From Ancylostoma caninum (lineage: Eukaryota; Nematoda; Chromadorea; Rhabditida; Ancylostomatidae): a DNA stretch of 64,000 nucleotides. Both the position numbers and the translations under genes were made by a program. Positions 46,556 through 59,976 of this stretch are shown one piece after another. The notes under the pieces were generated by a model. The model had not been told where the DNA came from, did not search any database, and saw nothing but the letters and a program-made list of their open reading frames with translations. The stretch lies in the NCBI GenBank assembly GCA_037903475.1, contig JBAJFG010000057.1, forward strand, positions 186,001 through 250,000, in the 5' to 3' direction. How positions within the stretch are numbered: the stretch's first letter is position 1; every line of letters starts with the position of its first letter.

Positions 46556-49500
46556 ATGTGGGCGTTCTTCCCGGGCGCTATCGCTTTGCTGGGCTCGGCA
46601 TTCTTCCTGTTTCTTCGAAGCAGATCAAAGAAACCCATCACTCCGCCGCCGAACGTCTCCAGAGACAAACAATCGCTTCCCGTCAAGGTAAAATATCAAT
46701 CCGCAACCGCAATTCACCTTCCACCTGCCGTTCTTAACGAACGTATCGTTATCGCAAAATTTTCAACTTTCAGCACACTTTTTTCGTCCGATAAGAAATT
46801 TTCGAATTAATCCCCTAAGCAATTTGTTTGTTTAGTGGCATTGCAAATTGATAAACATGAACACTGCTCATTTCAACAAGTAATAGAAAAAAGACAAAGC
46901 TTCGAATTTCTTCTAGAGGAAACACAATCTTTTTCAGGGCGAACCGGGGGTGTACAAGAGCGGTTTGCTTACTAACGAAGACGAAAATGTCATCGAGAAC
47001 ATGTTCTCCGGTGTGGATACTCTCTGGGATGCATTCAATCGAGGCATGAAGGTATAACATTTCACAATCGTTTCGCATCGAGAGAGTTATTTTCCACTTT
47101 TTTAAAAATCTAACTCATACTATTACCTTTTCGAAAAATAACCCAAGCTAAAAACATGGTATCTTTAAAGATATTGTCAAAGTATAACAATGAGATGAAG
47201 ACATAGGAGTCTCTACTGATCCAGTCCCGCTTTCCGCGCTATGTCTCAATATCGCTCGAGAATGAGAACAGCGATATCAAAGAAATGTGGGGATGCGCAG
47301 ACTGTCGGAGTGTCAAGGCGTAGGTGATGCGGCCCGTGCCAGCGGCTGTGGGCGGCTGGTGGCTCCTATGGGTTGCTATGAATATAAATGAACTTTGAAT
47401 AAAAACTGCAGGAATTATCTAGAAAGCTAAATTCAGCAGTGGGGGACATACGAAATTAGGGCCTTTAAGCTCTAGAGCTTCACTGTCCATAGTAGAGGAG
47501 TGGCATTGGACAGACCTAGAACAATTTCTTGAATTTTAGATTATGATCAGCACTATTCGTAATATCCTTGCTTTGACTGCATAACTGAAAGCTTATTTTA
47601 AATTGAAGGCGGCACAACTAGGAAAAAATATGCTCGCATCCACATCTATCCTACCGAATAGTAAAATCCAGCGATGCGCCAATTTACAGCCTTGGGAGAA
47701 CTTTTGCCCGTCCGATTATAATCCTTTACTTGCTGGTGTTTGATCCTTTACCCTGCATGCAGTTGACTGTGAAGAAAAATGAGACAAACACCTTACCTCC
47801 TGATAGAGTCTGTTTCAAACGCGACAATAGTCGAGTACTTGTGCCCATGATCTGCACTTCTCGGCGGCCTCCGCGAATACGGTATTATTTCTCGCGCTCT
47901 CTCGTTCTCTAATATCTTCACAACTATGTTCCCCGGTGAAACACACTATACTTGCGCTTCTGACCAGCCTCTCCAATTTCTGCAAACTTTCTCGAGTTCT
48001 TTTTTCCTTCTGGCGATTCTCCAACGGTCGTCCATTGTGAAGTATAGCTTGTCTTACGAATGATGTAATTTGGCGCTTCGTTGGGTCCGCGGTGAAAAGC
48101 ATTGGGTCAATGTGCGCTTGAGCAAGGAATTTCCACGAATGTTTCGATGTGGTCCATGAACCAGCATGAGTTCCAAGCTGCATCTTAGATGATGATTAAC
48201 ATTTTAGTGAATAATATCATGGAGATCTGTTCAGAATCTAGAAACCAGAACCAATAATATATGTTTCGTTCCTATCAGATAACAATCGTTGTCCTAGGAA
48301 ATGTTCATCATAGTCCGTTGCTTTGCCACACCAAAAAAGAATTATGGAAAACAGTCTATTGACATGAACCAGCCTGATACGATAACGTAGTGTCTACCAC
48401 GTTTTTTGTCATGAATACAAGCGACACTAGTCAAAGTGCCAAACTTGGCACGAAAATGACGAAGAGGCGCGAAATTACATTCATATAACTTGTTCAGAAT
48501 GTCGAGCAACCCCATACTATGCTGAGAAAATTCTGTGGAATACGCATTATATGTACTGTATGTATCGTAACCATCAAGTCAGAAGAAGGGGAAAGGGGGT
48601 GGGCGCGGGGGGAGGAGAGAAGAACTGTGCCTTGGTCTTTTTGTGGACTCGAATTTCTGCAATTTCAGAAATGGAACTATCCGAAGATTCGTTTTAAGCC
48701 AATCAAAAATAGGTGTCTGGTAAATGATACGTCTCACCAACTAGAAACAAGCCCACTACTTATGTATTTGAGCACTTAAATTCAGAACTGACTTAAAAAC
48801 TTCAGGAGGTGTTCCAAGAATTTGGGGCAAATTTCAAGCAAAATTCTCCGCAAAGTTTGGCTTAGTGCATTGAAGCGAACCTTCCATTAATTTTCAGGAG
48901 AGTGGCAATGGACATTGCGCTGGCACAAGAGGAGCGGACGGAAAGTACCGCTTCCGCAAGTACTCCGACATCCTGCGAGATTCTCAGCATATCGCGTCGG
49001 CGTTGATTGGAGATCTCGGATTGAAGCCTGGTGAGCCAAATCAAACACCACACCAATCAATTTCTCCCAATAGTGGTACTCATTTGAAGGTGACAAGATC
49101 GGGATTTACTCTCAAAATCGACCTGAATGGCTTGTCTCTGCCTTGGCATGTGTGCAGCAATCCATAGTTGTTGTTCCTCTCTACGATACCTTGGGCCCCG
49201 ATGCCGCTGCTTTCATCGTTTCTCAGGCAGATATAAGGTGAGTCCGCTTTGTCTCGATACCATCACTTCACTAAGGTCTTTTAACTGGAGTTCTTTTATC
49301 ATTTTTGTTCGCTATACTACTATATTTTGACGTTTTTAGACCGCAGCACATAATTTTGCTTCAATTTCTTCCTAACAAGGGTAGAATATCAAAACCGTCG
49401 CTAAACTTCTTCCTATTTGTGGCATGTATTTAAAAACAAAGAAAAAAGAAACTCACTGAAAGGTGTGCCAGCTACATGAAATGTGCTCTTTACTCAGTTG

Positions 49501-52500
49501 ATGACTGCAACCAAGGAAAGAGTAACTCACTAATAAACAAATAACATAAGGACTGGACACTAAGAAAAGGAGTTAGGTCGACCCTATCCGAGTACCAAAA
49601 AATGCCACAGAATTCCACAGGAATGTAGACCGTCTTATCAGTGGCGAACGCAGCGGGAGGGGGCGGAGGCGCCCCCGCCCCCGAGAATTGGTCCCCAAAT
49701 TTCCGAAATTACTTTACAATACAAATAAAAATCTTGTATTGGTTTATTTTTAATTGCTTATTTTTACTACTTTTTTTAAGTATGATTTTTATTTATCATT
49801 TATCATTATAATTGATATTTTTAATAATTTTATTTTCCGTCTGGGTCCCCAGAATGGCGGAGACCCCACTTCTTTTCCCATGCCCCCCCCCCTCCCGCCC
49901 CCTTTCTGCGTCCGCCACTGTGTCTTATGTATCGGATAACCAACAACTAACACTTCACTCCAAGCACTTCTTCGGTAATTAAACCAGCCTTCCTTTCTAA
50001 AGTATGCAGTTCAGCGTCATCATTGTCGACACGGTAGCGAAGGCACGAAACCTTACATCCAAGAAAACCGCGATGCCCACTCTAAAGACCGTAGTGATGG
50101 TGGACAAAAACGACGTCACAGCTGATGTAGTCGGAGAGGTTCGTCATTACTGTCAATTAAATATCACAACAAAGATTGGATGCCTTCGAATCTTTATAGA
50201 AAATATTCAGCATTGAACCATAACAAGAATACATCATTCCAAATGTGCGCAACAATGATAACTATTCAAATTTCAAATTCTTTTGAGTAGGGTTTGAACC
50301 AGTCGAAGGTGAGATAGTGAGGATGATGTGTGTCAGATGCGACCACTGCCAGTGAGAGGTTCTTTTTCACCTTGAAAATGGAAACTTCTACATAAAAACT
50401 TCTAGGTGACTCCAGTTGTCGAGATACGCAGCACGCGCTACACCACATGCAACGAAGCACTCTGCTTGTCTGCGCGTCCACATATTTCGGTGATACGATT
50501 CTCGTTTTAACCTTCCAAAGAGGTGGTGCGTGCGAGCTCGACCACTGGAGTTTTTTTTTCTCATGAACTACTGATATAAATCACCTGAGTCGCAACTCGG
50601 ACTAGAGAAATAACATGAGCCACTGCTAGACCTTCTTCCTCCATTACATAGTCGAGCAGATACTTAGCAGATATCGAGCAGATACTTAACTTCACCAGGA
50701 AGTCCTTGAAAACACTTATTGGAATTATTTAACGCTGCAGGCATATCTCACGCAAAGCATAGTACCCTGCGTAGCTATAACCCAGACGACTTCGAGCGAC
50801 AAAGATTTTTATGCGCATCGTTTATCGTTGCGTCTCGCCTGTCCAAAAATCGAAAAGCATCGAGATCTATGTAGTCAGGCGATGGCGACGTAGGGTACCA
50901 TACTCCACGTAGAGTACAGTACCAGCCTTAGAATACCTTTGATGTTCATACCTTCATACACCAAATATGCACATCCGTACTGCTCTCCACTGGTTGAATA
51001 ATAACCCTTGCGCCATAAGTCATGGAATACGACCTCTCTAGCTCGATGATCGCGAGTACACGGGACTGGGACTTCGAAGTCTTCGAGCCAACGGTACTGG
51101 TTCTCATTGAGCTCAACTTAATAAACGTAGTTATGTAGCAATCACCATTAACTGACAAAACTAATACTCACTTTTCTTGAACTCGACGGTTCCTTGCTCA
51201 TCTTTGGGAATCGCAGCGTCAGTGCTTTCTGCAGAGTTTTCTCCAGGTTTCGTTGTGTTGGTACTCCCAGTGGCTTCTTTCTAAAACAAAGAATATGAAT
51301 GTACGTGAAATTATTAATAGTGTAAAAGTGGCTGAGTCATAAGACGTTTCACTAATCGTAATTCCTTTTTTCTAGGAGATAAGTAGGAAACTATAAGTCC
51401 GAGAAAACTTGAAGGTAAAGAACGGAAAAATTACCGCAGGAATTAGATTCGCTTGCAACTCCGGCGAGGTATTAACGGGCTCTCGCACTCGTATAGCTCC
51501 TTAAGATGCAATCTAATTCTCAGAATTTAAAGTTACATTCAAAGTTATGCATGTATGAAACGAAACGAGGTCACTTACCATAGAGGACAAGAACTGTCAC
51601 TTGTTCCGGAGACAGAAAATAAGGCGGCTGCTTTTCACTGCCAACAGCCGTCTGAGCGATTATGCGCCAGTTGTTTTGAAGAAGCGACACATCTACAAAT
51701 TAAAAAAAGAATCAAAAAATTTATATTGATGAAATACTCAGGGAGAGCTTTCTTCACCGAACCGCTTCATGGTGACAACGAAGACAAACACTTGCCTTCG
51801 AACACGAGATTTTTACGAAATAGTTTTTTTACGGGCGAAAATTTTCGAAAAAAAACCAAATTAGTAGGTTATCAGGTACCTTGTTCGTCAAACACAAAGA
51901 AACTGTTGTTCACGTGGTCGACGGTGATATAATGATTAAGAGGGATGATAGATTCAGAATCAATATCATTTGTCGGCTGAATTGTGATTGCTTGCTGTAG
52001 GAAGCGCTATCACGCTGTTCCCAATCGAGAATGCTGGAAAGAAGTATAAAATCCCTTGGACACCATTTGTCTGCACACGAAAACAACGAAACTCTTGGGA
52101 ACGAACTTGAACAATGCTTGCATACCACTTAAGAATAGAGGTAGAGTGAAACGTATCAGGGTAATTCTCACTGACTTCGTCTTGGTTTTTTTTTTACACA
52201 AAACCCTTGAAAAGCACTGCAGGTCGCGTTGAGTAGGTAAGATAAGACATCTTTCTCGCAGCTACATATGTCGGACATCTACCACAAACGCAGCGTCCCA
52301 CCTTAATGCTCCATTACTTCCGCACCCTTAGCCCGTTTTGAACAGGATTTCCATAATTTTCGTGAATTTAGGTGTGTATAGTTGAAATCATTTTTTGAAA
52401 ATTGTCCAGGAACCGTTAGTATTTTGAACATGAAAAAATAGGTTGCGCATTATTTATCCATTTACTTATTTATTGCACACTAGGTGCACTACAGTTAATG

Positions 52501-55500
52501 AAACAAGTGAAATATAGAAAAAGCGTCAAATTAACTGATAGTAACTACTTCGAAAGAAGAGATAAATGGGAAATCCTCAGGAAATACACAAAAAGCAGCA
52601 AAGATTATATTCGAAGAAAGAGGCAGTTTTGAACTGTATGCGAGTACCACAAGCTCGGACGAGGGGTGAGATGTACGTATGAGAGGCAAATGAGAAATAC
52701 ATGATGAATGATGCACTGGATGATGCAAGACTGTCATGATGATGAAGTTTTTAAGCATCAGTCATGGTCGAATTCTGCTTCAGAGATGCAATGTGGAAAA
52801 GACATTCACTGCAACCAATTTGAATCCGAAATTTAATTAGTATTAATTGCATATGCCAAGACTTTCCTTTTTTCAAGACCTTTCCAAGCCCTTAGGCAAA
52901 GGAAGGAAGATAGATGAGAAATAACTCATAAATGAGTGAACCGAAATTCTCAGGCAAAATAACCTGCGCAATTTTTTTTGCAAAACAAAGCAGTCTTCGT
53001 TTTAATCACAATTTATTTCAGATGAAATCGTCAGGGATCAGCCTCATCTCGTTCAGTGACGTCATCGAAATGGGAGCAAAAAATCCGCAACCTCAACATC
53101 TACCTAGCAAAGATGACAACTACATCATCTGGTAACTTTATAACGACTCAGACACCAACTTAGCTCAGTCTCAAGCTGTAATGTTCCCACTTCAGCTACA
53201 CTTCGGGAACAACAGGAACGCCTAAAGGGGTTATCATCACTCATCGAAACATCCTTGCAAACATCAGTGGCTGGGCGTACATGATTGACAAACTTGAGCC
53301 GGAAATCCTGGATAACAAATCGGTAATAAAAGGAGATTCCAGGGAAACTCCAAAATCACAGTGATTTTTCTTCGTTTAGCTGATCATTTCGTATCTCCCT
53401 CTATCACACATGATGGAACAAGTGACTCATTGGACAACAATCATGTACGGAGCTCGGATTGGCTACTTTAGCGGTAGTATCCAGGTAAGGATACCAAGTC
53501 TTTCTCCTAAATTTCTCTGCGGGTGCAATGCATGAACACCACAGCATTCCTTGCAAATAGCCCATTGGGTCATGCACGGTTTAGGGCCTAATTGTGCATA
53601 ACCCAGCAATGAATGACGCATGAATTTTGTAAACAATTAAACGATTTTATCTCACGGGTCCTTCAAACGTAGTGGTTCAAGCATGACCCCACAAATATTG
53701 TTTTACGCACTGCTCATGAAACAGCAGACCGTGGTTGGCATTCATCATTCAGTTTACCCGTAATAATCGCGTTTACCCCCAAAGTTTACCCTCTTTTAGG
53801 CATTCATCAAAATCTTTACCCCAGACTACGGGGTAAAGTTGGGGGTAAAGTTTACGTGTCTCCAATGAGAGGTATAGTTTACTATGGACGTTTTCTCCGT
53901 AATATGATGCAACCCACTAACATTTTCACGCTCCATGTGCACTTCACTGGAGCAAGCTATGCACACTACGGCTTACGCGCAATTTAGTCGTAACTACGGG
54001 GTAAACGAGACCTTCGGGAGTAAAGCGTCATGAATGCCATTTCAACGTTTATCCATGTCTTGTATATGACCCAACAGGCCCATAAGGCCTAGAACCAAAC
54101 CACGCCGGAAAATAGGTATCTGATTCCCTCGGGGGATTCTGCGCAGAATGTTGTTATTTAATATTAATTCTTGTTTCAGCGCCTCACCGAAGACATTAAA
54201 GCTCTTCGACCAACAGCTTTCCCTGTGGTACCACGTCTGTTGAACAGGCTTTACGGTGCTATCCAGGTACAACAAGGATTCTAAAGATTACTTTAACAGT
54301 ATCAGCGTAAAATAATGGGATTTTCCAGAGTAAAGTACAAAACGGGAACTTCCTCGTTAGAATGATCTACAACATTGCTTACGCAAAGAAACTCGATCTC
54401 TTGAAGCAGGGCATTACTACAAAAGAAAGCTTTTGGGATAAGCTGGTCTTCAATAGAATACAGGTAAGTTCTGGCAATATCGGCTAATAGGTGCAGATAT
54501 GTGTAAATTATCCCCTCAAAACATCAGAACATCACGTTTTTCCCAGTTACAGTAATTCCAAGCCAGTGGCTCCTTTAACGAGCATCCTTTGGAGGGTTCC
54601 TTCATAGGCCCCAATGCACCACTGGGATTAGCCATGATAAGCGTGTTAGCGTACTGAAAATATGTTCACCCACCCGTACGTGACATCGTCTATACCCAGC
54701 TGCAACGCATGGGTCTCAGATTACCAATCCTTCCAAAGATGCATTAGGCCCCTATACAGTATTTTAAAGTGGAAGATTTTTTTTGATAAAAAATGGGTAA
54801 ACAGTTTGTCCGAGCTGCTCGTCTCAGTCAGTGATGACAATTATGGCAAGGTTAATAAAGTGAACCTCATTTTGCTCGAAAAACTCGTCCGCCTTTAATG
54901 AGCGGGAATTCTACGAAGGAATTATTTTTGAGAACGTTCACGAATCACTCCATGGATGAGGCTGGTCCAATTGTGAGATTGGGGTCAGTACAACAGATCG
55001 TGTTACCACCAGCTACAACCAACTGTTACAGGAACAGCTTGGTGGACAAGTTCAAATTATGGCCACAGGATCAGCACCGATCTCTGAAGAAGTGTTACAA
55101 ACATGCAGAATTGCACTCGGAGCAACAATAGTAGAAGGTGAGAACACACTTATGTTTCTTAAGAAATAAAGCACCACTACATCTACTCGTAACCATAAAA
55201 AAATGGGGTAGCCGCACAAGGTGAGTATGATTTTCCTACACAACGCATTCTTGTGCGAAAATTTTGCTTTTCTTTCGAATTTTTGCAGCAAAGATAGTCA
55301 ACTTGTGCTAAAATACCAACACACCTAGAGAGCAATAACTTTTTTCCTAATCTTTAGGTAACTTTAGAATTTCCCTTAGCGTCAATTGTTGCGTACGAAA
55401 AACTTGAGAAGAGATAAACTTTTTTTAATGAATTACTCTGTGGATATCCTTGAAAAATAATTTGGGAATGGTGGAAAGTGATATAATCCAAGTCTTTTCA

Positions 55501-57229
55501 GCCTATGGCCAAACAGAGTGTACAGCGATGGCCACAATAACGTGGCCGGGAGACTGGACAGGAGGACATTGTGGAGGTGTGGCCCCATGCTGCAACATTA
55601 AGCTGGCTGACGTTCCAGAGTTGAACTACTTCGCCAAAGACGGGAAAGGAGAGGTGTGTGTGTGTTAATGAACACTGTCGAAAATAGCCAAAAGAGAAGC
55701 GTCATTGCTGAACTACTGCTTGAGACGCGATGAGAAAAGGTGTCCTCAAAAGTAGCTACCGAGAACAACAAGAAAAAATGCACGGTTAAGCGTGTAACCA
55801 TATATGAAGGGGTGGCATCGCGCGGGAAGGGGTATTTGTGGAAAGTATACTGAAGTCATTGGCTAGAAAAAACGGCTCTGGAAGTAAAAGAGTAAGCTAA
55901 ATGAATTGAGACAAGATGAAGTTGGAGGAACCGGTTAACCTCAAAACTGAATTTGAATTAGCGAATTGCAAAAGTAATTTTCAAAAATAAAGATTTCATA
56001 TGCAGAGAGAGAATAGGAATTCGTGTCTAGAAGGGGGAGTCATATGTATGTCTTAGGAGCAGGGGGTGGGGAGGGGTGGAGAAGGGGTCTAACGGAGGTC
56101 GACATGATACAGATAACTGATTTCTCCCAGTAAAACCTATCTTTACAAGGCAAAAAAGGACAAGAAGTCGTTCAGATTATGGTTCGAGGTCCAAGCGTCA
56201 CTAAAGGCTACTACAAGGATCCAGAGAAGACAGCGGAGCTCTTCGATGAACAAGGTTTCGTCCATACAGGAGACGTTGGCGAACTCTTACCAAATGGTAC
56301 AATACGAATTATCGATAGAAAGAAACATATATTTAAGTTAGCACAGGTGAGAAACACATCTATTCAGTAATCATGTTGCTTTCATGAATTAATCCACACA
56401 TCTAACATAGTAACTTAGGGTGAATACGTAGCACCAGAGAAAATCGAGAACGTCTATATACGAAGCCCTGTTTTACAACAAGTATATGTCGATGGTAACA
56501 GTTTAGAACGGTAAGTTTTAAATAATTTCTGCATGATGTAAACAAACAAACATGTCTTGCAGATGGTTAATTGCCGTCGTCGTTCCTGAGCCAAAAGTGC
56601 TGGAGAACTGGAATGAAGAAAATGGTGTTAAAGGTCGATCTCTGAAGGAAATATGTGCAGATGAAAAGGTGGGTGTTGGAAGACGAATGTCTACCCAAAA
56701 AGTTCGATGAACTTCAAAAAGAAAGCTGGGGGCATTTTTGGCTTAAAATATTAAATTTAGGCTCAAGAATACGTACTCTCACAATTACATCATATTGGTA
56801 AAGAGAATAAACTCAACTCTATAGAGCAGGTTAGTTCGATTTCCAGTGGCAAGATAGGAAAAACCCCTAGTTTTTAGGTGCTACTATACTCCATGTCGAG
56901 TATAACACCATCGATTTAGATAGGTATCGATCGGTTGCTCGTGCGTCAGCGATCGATAGCTATCCGTATCGATGACGCTAGCGGCAGTGATAGAGTGTGC
57001 TACACTCCTCGTGGAATATATCGGCACCTAAAATAAAGAAGTTTCTCGCACCGAAGATCTGCATTCAAAAAAAGTACCATTGCAGGTGAAACGGGTATAC
57101 CTTGAAGTGGAACCATTCACAGTAGAAAATGATCTACTCACACCAACACTGAAGGCAAAGCGACCACAGCTTCGGCAGAAATACAAGGAAATCATGAATA
57201 GGATATATGAAGAGAATAGGAATTTGTAG
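46556..57229 (+). CDS. Long-chain fatty acid-CoA ligase (ACSL1/5/6 type)
   Basis: Seventeen exons: 46556-46687, 46938-47051, 48898-49030, 49090-49237, 50003-50138, 53022-53131, 53196-53322, 53380-53484, 54180-54266, 54329-54463, 55032-55137, 55502-55653, 56176-56346, 56419-56510, 56563-56668, 56761-56829, 57086-57229. They give 688 aa, the normal length. The start follows CCTTTTAG, a likely spliced-leader site. Residues ~3-20 are a membrane anchor. The ATP/AMP signature YTSGTTGTPKG is at 259-269, AYGQTE at 445-450, HTGD at 525-528 and the DRKK/KLAQGEYVAPEKIEN fatty-acyl signature at 542-562. It activates long-chain fatty acids to acyl-CoA at ER or mitochondrial outer membrane. Acceptors of exons 4 and 5 are AAG; both keep frame. 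AATAAA at 57,342. Confidence 0.94.
49639..49920. mobile_element. 282-bp hAT-like MITE
   Basis: Ends CAGTGGCGAACGCAG and CTGCGTCCGCCACTG are inverted repeats. The flanks CGTCTTAT and TGTCTTAT match at 7 of 8 bases, fitting an aged 8-bp duplication. GC-rich ends enclose an AT-rich middle. It lies in intron 4 of the acyl-CoA synthetase and shares ends with 6667-6723. Confidence 0.88.
50266..51994 (-). CDS. TSEN34: tRNA-splicing endonuclease subunit Sen34-like, nested antisense
   Basis: Exons on the minus strand inside acyl-CoA synthetase intron 5: 51994-51880, 51692-51579, 51499-51435, 51280-51172, 51116-50952 and a last one ending at 50266 whose start is uncertain (near 50,370). Frames join at each resolved junction. 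The early part (VNNSFFVFDEQ, then PPYFLSPEQVTVL...GAIRV) fits the Sen34 N-domain. A Ser/Thr/Glu-rich linker follows. The block REVVFHDLWRKGYYSTSGEQ then YGCAYLVYE matches the Sen34 nuclease core, and VKKNLSLAVV...FDWF matches its C-terminal strand with the catalytic-site Lys. The exon that should carry the catalytic His after LVYEGD was not resolved: the best acceptor gives a TAG soon after. A 5' exon is also missing. It could be intact or recently damaged. Two acceptors are AAG. Confidence 0.65.
53736..54040. mobile_element. MITE with TGGCATTCAT ends and GTTTACCCC interior
   Basis: TGGCATTCATCATTCAGTTT pairs with the inverted AAAGCGTCATGAATGCCA, imperfectly. The middle folds on itself through GTTTACCCCCAA and TTGGGGGTAAAG. 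It lies in intron 8 of the acyl-CoA synthetase. Confidence 0.65.
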
Positions 57230-58390
57230 AGTCGAATCACTTTGTTATTGCAATAATGAATTTATTAAAGTTATATGATCGTCATTAAGTTGCTCATTGT
57301 TACAAAAGTGAATCAGCGTGCTTTATGCGCATTGATCTTTCAATAAAAATTATTAAATAGCATGGATATTAAATAATGTGGAAATTTGAAAAGAACAATA
57401 CTTAGACTGAGGAATATATGAACTGAGAGCTTCATGAGGAATATTTTCAGAGTGGGGGATGCAGAGCTTCATATTTCTAGTCGTCATCCAGTGGCGATAA
57501 GGCCCACACAAGGAAAATTATGTATCAATGTGAAACACTTATGAAAAGGACTACCTATAAAAATCCAATTCTTGTCTTGGATGGCGGTCATGGGAAACGA
57601 TATGTCATGACACCTGCCAGTCATCCTGGCGAACCCCATACAAAGGATTTCGCGCAGTGCGTATGCTAGATTACTATGTCCGAAAGATCGAAGACGTTAC
57701 TCCGTGTAGGGCTCTGCTGAGTGGGTTTACTTTCCAAGATTGACTGTGAGAACCTAACGACCTATAATATCTATATGTCATATGTCAAAAACTTCGTTGT
57801 GAGAAAATCGTGCGGAACTCACACGGTTTGCAAAATCGGAATAATCTTGTTAATGTGATTAACCGACCTGAGTCCGTGTAGATGATGCAATATAAAATAA
57901 AGCGTACCAGTGGTTACTTGAAATGCTACGTTCTAAGACTTGCACTGCAATAAAGCATTGAATAGTGTTTGATTTACTCCCTCAGTGATGCCATCACGAA
58001 TAAGTTAGAAGGTGCTAGAATGAAAAAGGATGGTGTGGAAGGAATCACAGGATTTTTTTTGGCATGCAAAATGTGACCTCTGGTGTTCTGTATGCTACAA
58101 AACCTGTGGTAGAGGGATAGAATTAGCATAGTGTAGAAGAATATTGGCAGAAGTATAAACCGTAGTTCCCTCACGCTGAGACATTCTTGATACTAATATT
58201 AGAGTCAGGCAGAACCTCCGTGTAAGAACTTAGTACAGAAAAGAATAGATGGAATAATAGGGAATACAGTAGCAAGAATAGTATGAAATAGAAGTAAACT
58301 GAATAATAGTAGAATTAGAATGTTTAGATACAGAAATAGACTAAATAACATCCTTGTTGTACTCCTCGAACGGTGCGAAGAAGCAATCTA
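57230..58390. other. No gene seen
   Basis: 3' flank of the acyl-CoA synthetase with a poly(A) signal at 57,342-57,347. Short frames only. Confidence 0.45.
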
Positions 58391-59149
58391 GTGTTCCATC
58401 ACACTGCAGGTGCCGACCTCGGCATTCTGTGGGGTCAATTAATATTGCTGATCACCCATGTCCGAGAGATGATTGTATGTACATCACAAACTTGACTGGC
58501 TGCTTTTGTTCAGTTCAGTCTCGAACTACGTAGATGATTGGGTAGGGCAAGAATTATTGATTTGTTGGCATGTCTTCTTCAATGAATTGCGTCAGTTGTT
58601 CTCTTCTCGCCATTGCCTGAGCGAAGAATATCGACGTGTCATAGCCTGGATTTTTAGGTCTGGATGGTGGAGGGGTTGACCCTCTTTCTCACGAATTGCT
58701 ACTGCGAATTCGTGGCAGTACGAATGGTGGGCTGGGATGGCACAGCTCAAGAAGATCACGGATAGATCAGTTGACTGTTTCTTGTGATTTCGTTCTCTTT
58801 TTTCTATTTTCCCCAAACCGGTTCCAAGGCAATAGAGACCACTTTCGCCAGCTCGAACAAGTTATTGACTTTCTTTGATAGAGCAGAATCGTTGAAGATG
58901 CCACATGTGCACGAATAGAGGAGGTGAATCGGAGCTTTGCTTTGAATGGCCTTCCACAGATAACCTGTCGACCGACCAGCACGAGGTTCAAATGTTGCGC
59001 CGCTCACCTAGGTAATTTCTCGAGGCGATCAGCGTGCTTTTATGTTAGTCGGCCCCCAGGTAGTCAAAAGAAGCGCGCTTCTTTAAAAGTTTATCGGTTA
59101 ACTCAGGAACTGTTATACGTGATTTACAATAATAGCGTTCAAAATAGTT

Positions 59150-59490
59150 GCCTTGGTGCCACGCGTTTGCGCGATACTCTTCCGGGGCACTAGAAGATGT
59201 TCTCCTGTTCGAGCCTTCGGTTGGAATGAACTGTCTTTTTTACGGCATCCGCATAGGCGCTTCTAAATGCGGGAAGGCGATCACTTATACGCTCACTCGC
59301 TTTCGGCAATTCGCATACCGCTGAATGGTGACCATAATTGTCGCAGTAAAAGCATTGTGTGTCTTACTTTCTGCGATCGTCCGGCGCCACGTAACTTCTT
59401 TCCCTCGTGAAAATATCTGGCGGGGCAGATTGGTTGTTATTCCAGCTCGCGGAGGCCCCTCCAGACAGGAGGAGGGTCTGGCTGCCACAT
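59150..59490 (-). pseudogene. Degenerate gag zinc-knuckle fragment
   Basis: On the minus strand a CFYCDNYGHHSAVC motif is a textbook C-X2-C-X4-H-X4-C zinc knuckle, followed by ERISDRLPAFRSAYADAVKK. A TAA lies four codons upstream and a TAG ~55 codons downstream. This is retroelement gag debris, probably BEL/Pao given the neighbourhood. Confidence 0.6.
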
Positions 59491-59699
59491 GGTAACCGCC
59501 AGGTAATTAGACGGAATTCAACTAACTAAACAGGATATAACGAATGGGATAACAGTACGATAACAGAATAATAACGATAATAACTATTAACAACATTACA
59601 TAAAGGATAATCAAGGCAAGAGTAAATGCAATGTGAGATGGCTCATGTGGCGTTTGCCACGGTGTGAGAATTGAAGACTAAAGCTGGTGTCATGCTCTA

Positions 59700-59890
59700 G
59701 CCTCCTCAAGTTCTTCTCAGTTGAAACAGATGTAATTACAAATTTGTAATTACAAAATTTATTTTAAATAAGCATTTGAGAAAACAACAGGTGAGTGAGT
59801 AATCGAACTCGAAGACAGGCTTCGAGTTATGCGGAATCTGAAGGAGATCGCGCCGATAGTGTACAACAACCCCAAATAATACGACACGCC
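59700..59890. repeat. Direct repeat, left copy
   Basis: It matches 61,908-62,075 in the same orientation with roughly one change in six (CAGATGTAATTACAA, GAGAAAACAACAGGTGAGT, GATAGTGTACAACAACC). This may be old LTR or element ends; no TG..CA borders were confirmed. Confidence 0.7.
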
Positions 59891-59976
59891 GATCATTTTT
59901 TTAATTCCAAAGCATTCATTAAATGTCCTGAATAAATTTCTGATAAATGCCATGAACATAAACTTCTCAACAACTA

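Noticed and set aside
47815..48183. 122-codon minus-strand frame in acyl-CoA synthetase intron 2
   Set aside because: It is charged and helical, but I see no splice sites or known domain. Kept out for lack of support.
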